Below are positions 4,778 to 9,276 of a DNA stretch of 9,276 bases, piece by piece. Position 1 is the stretch's first letter, and each line of letters opens with the position of its first letter. Source of the DNA: DAIOGN01 sp036745245 (GTDB taxonomy: Bacteria; Zixibacteria; MSB-5A5; JAUVRN01); NCBI GenBank assembly GCA_036745245.1, contig DAIOGN010000124.1, forward strand, positions 1-9,276, read 5' to 3'. Both the position numbers and the translations under genes were made by a program. The notes beneath the pieces were generated by a model. The model did not search any database and was not told the origin of the DNA. It was given only the letters and a program-made list of their open reading frames with translations.

Positions 4778-5575
4778 GTGACCTACGCCCAGGCGGCCGT
4801 GCTCGGCCTCATCCAGGGGCTCACGGAATTCCTGCCGGTCTCCAGTTCGGGGCATCTGGTGCTCGCGCAATCTCTCTACGGCTGGAAGGAGGCCGACATC
4901 ACCTTCGACATCGCCGTACACCTCGCCACACTTGTGGCCATCGTGGCGTACTATCGGCGCGATGTGTGCGTCATCCTGAAAGGCGGCCTCACTGGCCAAA
5001 CCGAACCCTGGGCGGGATTGTCTCCCCGCACCTGGTGTGGCCTGCTCATTCTGGGGACGCTTCCGGCCGTCGTGTTGAGCCTTGGATTCAAGTCGGAGAT
5101 TGAAGCGCAGTTCGCCGACCCCGTGTTGAACGGCTGGCAGTTGATCCTCTCCGCGGCCCTGCTGTTCTCCACCGTGCCGCTCCGAACCTTTCGCAACACT
5201 CTCACCTGGGGTCGCGCGTTCTGGATCGGCGTGGCTCAGGCGATCTCCATTCTCCCGGGGATTTCGCGCTCCGGCGCCACCATCGCTACGGCCATGCACC
5301 TGGGGATTTCGCGCGAGCAGGCCGCACGCTACTCCTTCCTGCTCTCCATGCCGGCTATTTTCGGGGCGTTTGTGCTCCAGGTTGTCTACATAGCCCGGTC
5401 CCCGGAGCCCTTTGCCCCCCAGTGGGGCCCGCTGTTACTTGGGTTCCTCACCAGCCTGGTGTCGGGCTACTTCGCCGTAGCGTGGTTCGTGCGCTTCCTG
5501 GTGCGCGGACACTTCGCTGTGTTCGGCTGGTGGTGTCTTCTCCTCGGAGCATGGTCCATTTGGTGGTTCAGATGA
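4778..5575 (+). CDS. uppP: Undecaprenyl-diphosphatase UppP/BacA
   Basis: Inner-membrane phosphatase that converts undecaprenyl diphosphate to undecaprenyl phosphate, recycling the lipid carrier for peptidoglycan and surface polysaccharides; extra activity gives bacitracin resistance. Its 265 residues match the family length. The first catalytic region is at the N-terminus, with Glu17, the VSSSGH motif at 21-26 and His26; the second is PGISRSGAT around 160-168 with Arg164. Both are intact and the rest is hydrophobic helices. The start is a GTG at 4778: the first upstream in-frame codon that blocks extension is the stop of the preceding gene, and no other start lies between. There is no Shine-Dalgarno; a three-codon ATG frame at 4770 ends in TGA overlapping the GTG. 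Its own stop overlaps the next gene's ATG (ATGA, 5572-5575). Confidence 0.97.
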   Translation: MTYAQAAVLGLIQGLTEFLPVSSSGHLVLAQSLYGWKEADITFDIAVHLATLVAIVAYYRRDVCVILKGGLTGQTEPWAGLSPRTWCGLLILGTLPAVVLSLGFKSEIEAQFADPVLNGWQLILSAALLFSTVPLRTFRNTLTWGRAFWIGVAQAISILPGISRSGATIATAMHLGISREQAARYSFLLSMPAIFGAFVLQVVYIARSPEPFAPQWGPLLLGFLTSLVSGYFAVAWFVRFLVRGHFAVFGWWCLLLGAWSIWWFR

Positions 5576-6627
5576 AGTTCGCCCTCATTCGTTTCGACAC
5601 ACTCGGGGACGTGATCCTCACGACCCCCGTGATCCGCAACCTCCGTCAGGAGTACCCGGACGCTTCCATCACGGTGGTCACGCGGCGTCCCTACGACGAA
5701 CTGTTTCACGCCGACCCGGACGTCAACCGTGTGGTGGCACTGGCAGGCCACATTGATCGTGATGGTCTCCCGGGCTTACGCGCCGCGGCGAATGCGTTGT
5801 CCAACGAGCGCTTCGACGCCGTGCTCGATTTGCAGTGCAGCTACGACAGCCGCCTGCTCTCCAGCTTGATCCGCGCACGCAAGCGGGCCCGGCCGCCTCA
5901 GCTGCACTGGGCTGAATTCAAGCTGATTCACATGAAGCGCTTCGCCAAACCGCTGGCTCCCAAGGTGGACCGCTTCAACGCGGTGCTGCCGCAGGTGAAG
6001 GCCGACATCCGCACCCGCCGGCCGGACATCCGGCTGTCGCGCGCAGCCCGAGCCTGGGCCGCCAACGAATCGGCGCGCACGCGCCGCGAAAGCCAATACA
6101 CGACGGTCGGCGCTCATCCCGGGGCGAACTGGGCGACCAAGCGCTGGCCCGTGGAATCATTCGCCGAATGCCTGTCGCGCGTGGCCAACAAGGAACGTTC
6201 ACGCGTACTGCTGTTTGGCTCGTCCCCGGAGCGGCCCTTGCTCGAGCGCACAGCAGCGCTCATGCCGGAAGTGCACACGGTGGTGTACAGTGGCCTGCCG
6301 TTGCAGCGCGTAGGCGCACTGGTGGAACAATGCGACGTGTTTCTGGCCAACGACTCGGGCCTCATGCACCTGTCGGCGGCTCTGTCGGTCCCCACCTTGT
6401 CCTTGTTCGGTCCCACGCACCCGGCGCTTGGCTTCACGCCCCAGGGTCCACGTAACCGCATCTACTTTGGTTACGCGCACTGCTCTCCGTGCAGCATGCA
6501 CGGCGAGCGCGCCTGCTACCAGCGACGCCGCTTCTGTCTCGAGCGCATCGAAGCCTCCAAGGTTGCGGAGACTCTCTCCGAACTGTTGTCCGAAGGCAAA
6601 GTGATCGAAAACGTGAGCATGACATGA
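5572..6627 (+). CDS. Glycosyltransferase family 9, heptosyltransferase-like
   Basis: A 351-residue GT-B enzyme predicted to transfer a heptose from ADP-heptose to the LPS inner core at the cytoplasmic face. The N-terminal half has the family motif RFDTLGDVILTTP with Asp13, the catalytic base position of WaaC. The C-terminal nucleotide-sugar half has GAHPGANWATKRWP (180-193) and DSGLMHLSAALSVPTLSLFGPTHP (261-284), both hallmark GT9 segments. A Cys cluster near the end (Cys304, Cys307, Cys315, Cys322) matches the CSPC...C pattern of many bacterial heptosyltransferases. Which heptose position it serves (WaaC-, WaaF- or WaaQ-like) cannot be decided. ATG 5572 is chosen for the uppP overlap and the family N-terminus; an in-frame ATG at 5551 would add seven residues. 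Its stop overlaps gmhB by 4 nt. Confidence 0.93.
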   Translation: MKFALIRFDTLGDVILTTPVIRNLRQEYPDASITVVTRRPYDELFHADPDVNRVVALAGHIDRDGLPGLRAAANALSNERFDAVLDLQCSYDSRLLSSLIRARKRARPPQLHWAEFKLIHMKRFAKPLAPKVDRFNAVLPQVKADIRTRRPDIRLSRAARAWAANESARTRRESQYTTVGAHPGANWATKRWPVESFAECLSRVANKERSRVLLFGSSPERPLLERTAALMPEVHTVVYSGLPLQRVGALVEQCDVFLANDSGLMHLSAALSVPTLSLFGPTHPALGFTPQGPRNRIYFGYAHCSPCSMHGERACYQRRRFCLERIEASKVAETLSELLSEGKVIENVSMT

Positions 6628-7193
6628 GCCGCCCCGCCGTATTCGTCGATCGCGACGGCACCCTCATCGAGGAACGCGGCTATCTGTTCAATCCGTCCGA
6701 AGTACGCCTGATTCAGGGGGCCTCCGCAGCCTTGCGGCGCCTGAAAGAAGCGGGCTTCGCAGTGGTGGTGCTCACCAACCAGAGCGGCGTGGCGCGCGGC
6801 TACTTCGGCCTCGCCGACGTGGAAGCCGTGCACAAGCGCCTTCGCGACGCCCTGTCGGAGGATCGGGTCGTGGTGGATGGCATCTACTTCTGCCCACACC
6901 TGCCATCGGCGCCCGGCTCGGCGTTCGGTGGCGTGTGCCTCTGCCGCAAACCCTACCCTGGGCTGGCCGTTGAAGCCGCACAGGTACTCGAGCTCGACCT
7001 GGCTGCTTCGTATGTGGTAGGCGACAAGCTCGACGACATCGGCCTCGCCAATCAGCTCAACGTGCCAGGCGTGCTGGTGCGGACCGGCTTCGGCCACGAT
7101 TCCGAGTTTCTCCTGGGGCGGCCGGGTGCTCCCAAGGCCTCCCTGGTCGTTCCGCACCTCGAGACCGCGGCCGACTGGATCCTGTCGCGCTGA
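6624..7193 (+). CDS. gmhB: D-glycero-D-manno-heptose 1,7-bisphosphate 7-phosphatase GmhB
   Basis: Cytoplasmic HAD-superfamily phosphatase that removes the 7-phosphate in the ADP-heptose pathway for LPS core. Its 189 residues include all HAD motifs: DRDGTL with Asp9 and Asp11, TNQSG at 51-55, Lys109, and GDKLDD with Asp134, Asp137 and Asp138. The GmhB-specific zinc loop is present: Cys90, His92, Cys105 and Cys107, with the same His-to-Cys spacing (12 residues) as in E. coli GmhB, followed by RKP. The alpha versus beta anomer specificity cannot be read from the sequence; linkage to a GT9 gene favours the LPS route. ATG 6624 overlaps the stop of the previous gene (ATGA), giving a translationally coupled uppP-GT9-gmhB set. 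Confidence 0.95.
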   Translation: MSRPAVFVDRDGTLIEERGYLFNPSEVRLIQGASAALRRLKEAGFAVVVLTNQSGVARGYFGLADVEAVHKRLRDALSEDRVVVDGIYFCPHLPSAPGSAFGGVCLCRKPYPGLAVEAAQVLELDLAASYVVGDKLDDIGLANQLNVPGVLVRTGFGHDSEFLLGRPGAPKASLVVPHLETAADWILSR

Positions 7194-7280
7194 GACCCCG
7201 GCCCGCGGCAGTCGCCCAAGATTCAATGGCTCAGTAAGTTACAGTCGCCCTTCTGGCCCCCACCCCGCCTCTTTTCCCGC

Positions 7281-7308
7281 TTGCAGCGCTGACCGGCGGT
7301 AGTATATT
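7281..7308 (+). promoter_or_regulatory. TTGCAG-N16-TATATT promoter of rpmB
   Basis: TTGCAG (7281-7286), a 16-bp spacer and TATATT (7303-7308) predict transcription starting near 7315, leaving a leader of about 16 nt that carries the GAGG ribosome binding site (7319-7322), 8 nt before the ATG. The 137-bp gap after gmhB also holds a 9-bp direct repeat, CAGTCGCCC, at 7209-7217 and 7242-7250, and no clear terminator. Confidence 0.65.
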
Positions 7309-7330
7309 CAGCGGTTCCGAGGAAACTACT

Positions 7331-7558
7331 ATGTCGAGAATCTGCGATGTCTGTGGAAAGAAGCCGAGCGTGGGAAACAACGTCAGCCACGCGCACAACC
7401 TTACCCTGCGGCGGTTCCTTCCGAATCTCCAGCCTGTGCGTGCGTCCGTCAACGGACGCGTGAAGCGCATGCGCGTTTGTACGCGGTGCATCAAGGCCGG
7501 CAAAGTCGCCAAGGCAGGCAAGGGCACCAGGGCTGGTAAGGTCACCAAGGCAGCCTGA
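7331..7558 (+). CDS. rpmB: 50S ribosomal protein L28
   Basis: A 75-residue large-subunit ribosomal protein. The N-terminal SRICDVCGKKPSVGNNVSHAHN is the family signature, followed by TLRRFLPNLQ and the RVCTRC segment. Four Cys (Cys5, Cys8, Cys50, Cys53) form two CxxC pairs, marking the zinc-binding (C+) form of L28. After the usual end of the family near IKAGKV, the protein continues with three six-residue units, KAGKVA, KAGKGT and RAGKVT, then KAA: a basic, Ala/Gly/Lys-rich tail. The gene has its own promoter and ribosome binding site and ends in a strong terminator, so it is a single-gene unit. Confidence 0.97.
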   Translation: MSRICDVCGKKPSVGNNVSHAHNLTLRRFLPNLQPVRASVNGRVKRMRVCTRCIKAGKVAKAGKGTRAGKVTKAA

Positions 7559-7581
7559 AGCCAGCCATTCTACTGCATCAG

Positions 7582-7606
7582 AAACGGCCGACAGGCCGTT
7601 TTTTTT
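7582..7606 (+). terminator. Intrinsic terminator of rpmB
   Basis: AAACGGCC pairs perfectly with GGCCGTTT around the loop GACA and runs into eight T residues (7599-7606). It begins 23 nt after the rpmB stop. The T-tract overlaps the TAA stop codon (7605-7607) of the opposing DUF92 gene; read on the minus strand the same hairpin is followed by only three T, so termination there would be weaker. Confidence 0.93.
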
Positions 7607-8387
7607 ATCCCGCCAGCAACCCCAGCACCAGGCTGAGCGACGAACAGGCTAAGTTTACTCCCTCGTTTGACAGTCCGCCGCGCATGGTGCGCGCGAGACT
7701 CCCGCAGTGGATTCGCCGTTCGGTGGAGCGGCCGCACACAGTACACTCGCCGCGCCATTGAAACACAGCCCCTAATACCGAATCCACGATCGATCCTCCC
7801 CACGCGATCGAAGCCAGCAGGATCCACTGGCCCACGCCACCATCAAGCGCCACAGCCCCCACACCGGAGATAAACAATGCGCCTGCACCGCCGGCCAGCG
7901 TCCCACGGAGGGTCATTCCTCCCGATTGTCCGGGTGTCAGCTCGCGTCCGAATCCTAGCAGGCGCGGCGGGCTCTTCGAAGTCTGGCCCCAATCGGTAGA
8001 CCAGGTGTCGGCCGTGGCGAATCCGATCGCGGCGGCCATGGCCCACAGCCAGCGCTCCTCACCCGAGAACGCGGCCGCGAGCGCAGCCAGGGCCGGCAAG
8101 AGGCCCACGGCCAGCACCTGACGGGCGTCTCGCGGTGATGCCTGCTCGCGTGTGAGTTCGGTTTCGCGCGAAACTTTGGCCACACGCGCAAGCGCCGCCG
8201 ACGAGAAGAAGAACAAGAGCAGGAGAATCACCGCCGCCCACCCGCCCAGAAACGTGGCCGTGCCGACCGCCGCGGCGGCATACGCTCCGGAAGTCGACAA
8301 CAAGCGGCGGGAGCAGGCGCCCCATGCTACACCGGCGGCCAATGCGCCGGCGATCAGAGCATCTGATGACGACGGCGAAGAATCCAC
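7605..8387 (-). CDS. DUF92 (TMEM19/VTE6-like) integral membrane protein
   Basis: About 260 residues with six or so hydrophobic segments. DUF92 proteins include the plant and cyanobacterial VTE6 phytyl-phosphate kinases, so a lipid-phosphate kinase or related prenyl-lipid role is possible but not shown here. Conserved DUF92 blocks are visible: ATADTWSTDWGQ (124-135), the Gly-rich GQSGGMTLRGTLAGGAGA (153-170), GGSIVDSVLGAVFQ (197-210) and LSNEGVNL (239-246). A small CTVCGR...HCG motif (Cys215, Cys218, His227, Cys228) looks like a metal-binding loop. The start is uncertain: no ATG is available, GTG 8387 is preferred, with GTG 8438 and TTG 8342 as alternatives, and none has a Shine-Dalgarno. With GTG 8387 it overlaps the upstream gene by 34 nt, implying translational coupling. 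Confidence 0.85.
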   Translation of the reverse strand: MDSSPSSSDALIAGALAAGVAWGACSRRLLSTSGAYAAAAVGTATFLGGWAAVILLLLFFFSSAALARVAKVSRETELTREQASPRDARQVLAVGLLPALAALAAAFSGEERWLWAMAAAIGFATADTWSTDWGQTSKSPPRLLGFGRELTPGQSGGMTLRGTLAGGAGALFISGVGAVALDGGVGQWILLASIAWGGSIVDSVLGAVFQWRGECTVCGRSTERRIHCGSLARTMRGGLSNEGVNLACSSLSLVLGLLAG

Positions 8388-9276
8388 TCGGCGGCCAGGG
8401 AGAGCACCAGAACAGTCAGAAGCAGTGGATGATCCCACACCCGGAACGTCCCGTACTGAATCTGGACGCGCTCCTCTTTGGGAAGGTCGTCCAATTCCTG
8501 CGACCAGGTGGTCACACCGAGCCTGCGTCCACCCGTGGCGGCCGCCAGACGATCGAGGCTGGCCGGGCGTGAGGCCGGCGACAAGGCCTCACGAGACAAG
8601 GACGATACCAGAAGCGGTCCCGATTGTTGCGCGAGCACCAGCGTGTCGCGGCGCGCCAGGATGTCGAAGGTGTACTCACCGGCGTCCATCGGTCGACCCG
8701 CGCCCTGGTAGCGGCCCCCGCCAGTGGAGACGAGTTCGAAGGTCTGCACCACATTGGAGTCGCGATCGCGTACGATGGCGGTAATCGTCGCCCCCGCGTC
8801 GGGCCGCCACGTTTCATCCACGAGAACTGCCTGGAAGTCCGGAGCCGTGAACAGGGGGATAGCTTCGTTCGTCCTCTCCACAGTGAGTCGCGAAGTCTGA
8901 GTGCTCGTGGAGAGCCACGTGATTGCGCGATGCCAGAACTGCTCATACGACTCGGTGGTCGTGGGAGCGCCGGGCGCAAATCCCGCCTGCCACACCGGAA
9001 AACAAACGGCCGTGAGCACTCTTCCCTGACCCACGGGAGCGGCTGCCAGTGCAGGCCACGACACCGGTCCCGCGCTTTCGAGCAATCGCTGCACTCCGGG
9101 CCGAAGTTGAACCGGGATCAGATTCGTCATGCGTGACAGATCGCCCAGCGCCGACTGACCCTCCGCCGACGCCGTCACCGGATGGTAAGCGCCCGCCGCA
9201 GCCAGCCGCAGCGGTTGATCCAGCGCGAGCGATCCCGGCGGATTCACCGGGGCAGACACGCCGAGAAGCGCTTCCT
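8354..9276 (-). CDS. C-terminal part of a large membrane-anchored GATase/VWA-like protein, N-terminus beyond window
   Basis: The frame is open from the window edge (the GTG at 9259 is internal, since EALLG precedes it in frame) to TGA at 8354, giving 307 residues. Order: a segment with LVPVQL-like strands and a conserved QFWHRAITWLS helix (about residues 110-125), resembling the end of the class I glutamine-amidotransferase-like domain found in large BatA/VWA-type membrane proteins; an Ig-like beta region (about 130-215); a linker containing DRLAAATGGR; and a final transmembrane helix, HPLLLTVLVLSLAAEWILRRR, with a positively charged cytoplasmic end. This tail is typical of that family of unknown function, so the bulk of the protein is probably periplasmic. 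The catalytic status of the amidotransferase-like domain cannot be judged because most of it is missing. The DUF92 gene overlaps its 3' end. Confidence 0.75.
   Translation of the reverse strand, partial: EALLGVSAPVNPPGSLALDQPLRLAAAGAYHPVTASAEGQSALGDLSRMTNLIPVQLRPGVQRLLESAGPVSWPALAAAPVGQGRVLTAVCFPVWQAGFAPGAPTTTESYEQFWHRAITWLSTSTQTSRLTVERTNEAIPLFTAPDFQAVLVDETWRPDAGATITAIVRDRDSNVVQTFELVSTGGGRYQGAGRPMDAGEYTFDILARRDTLVLAQQSGPLLVSSLSREALSPASRPASLDRLAAATGGRRLGVTTWSQELDDLPKEERVQIQYGTFRVWDHPLLLTVLVLSLAAEWILRRRHQML

Noticed and set aside
4770..4781. Three-codon ATG-CTC-CTG-TGA frame overlapping the uppP GTG
   Set aside because: Too short to distinguish from chance and has no ribosome binding site; mentioned only in the uppP entry.
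4655..5299. Minus-strand frame of 214 codons
   Set aside because: Antisense to uppP, whose catalytic motifs are intact; composition is shadow-like.
6516..7226. Minus-strand frame of 236 codons
   Set aside because: Antisense to gmhB, which carries all HAD motifs and the zinc loop.
8152..8784. Plus-strand frame of 210 codons opposite the DUF92/GATase-like junction
   Set aside because: Rich in Arg, Pro and Ser with no domain; the two minus-strand frames show real families.

Overview
The window is about 9.3 kb of high-GC bacterial DNA with a dense gene layout. It comes from a diderm (Gram-negative type) organism: it carries a heptosyltransferase-like glycosyltransferase, a heptose bisphosphate phosphatase for LPS core sugar supply, and a signal-peptide-bearing predicted outer-membrane barrel. 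The phylum cannot be fixed from sequence alone. The L28 protein, the DUF92 gene next to a GATase-like membrane protein, and the base composition would fit Gemmatimonadota or a related group, but this is a low-confidence guess.

Layout. 1-1017 (-): 5' two-thirds or more of rlmN (23S rRNA/tRNA A2503/A37 methyltransferase), cut by the window edge. 1134-1523 (+): stand-alone receiver-only response regulator, divergent from rlmN. 1532-1996 (-): unrecognised four-helix membrane protein. 2075-2977 (-): AEC-family transporter, divergent from 3126-3851 (+), a ZIP-family metal transporter. 3852-3984: a 133-bp nested inverted repeat, resembling a REP/MITE-type palindromic element, directly abutting the ZIP stop codon. 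4112-4741 (+): exported beta-barrel-like protein. 4778-7193 (+): a tightly coupled envelope cluster of uppP, a GT9 glycosyltransferase and gmhB, joined by two ATGA stop/start overlaps. 7331-7558 (+): rpmB (ribosomal protein L28) with its own promoter and a strong intrinsic terminator. 7605-8387 (-): DUF92 membrane protein. 8354-9276 (-): C-terminal part of a large membrane-anchored, GATase/VWA-like protein, cut by the window edge.

How the genes work together. GmhB makes heptose-1-phosphate, a GT9 enzyme would transfer the activated heptose to LPS core, and UppP regenerates the undecaprenyl phosphate carrier used for cell wall and surface glycans; the upstream barrel protein fits the same envelope theme. 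The other genes are housekeeping (rlmN, rpmB) or transport (AEC, ZIP) functions.

No CRISPR array, rRNA, tRNA, phage module or autonomous transposon was seen, and no clear novel multi-gene system. The observations most worth a second look are the nested palindromic element, the apparent leaderless promoters (-10 box 6-8 nt from the start codon) at three genes, a short leader ORF overlapping a strong ribosome binding site ahead of the AEC transporter, and a Lys substitution in the ZIP metal-site motif.
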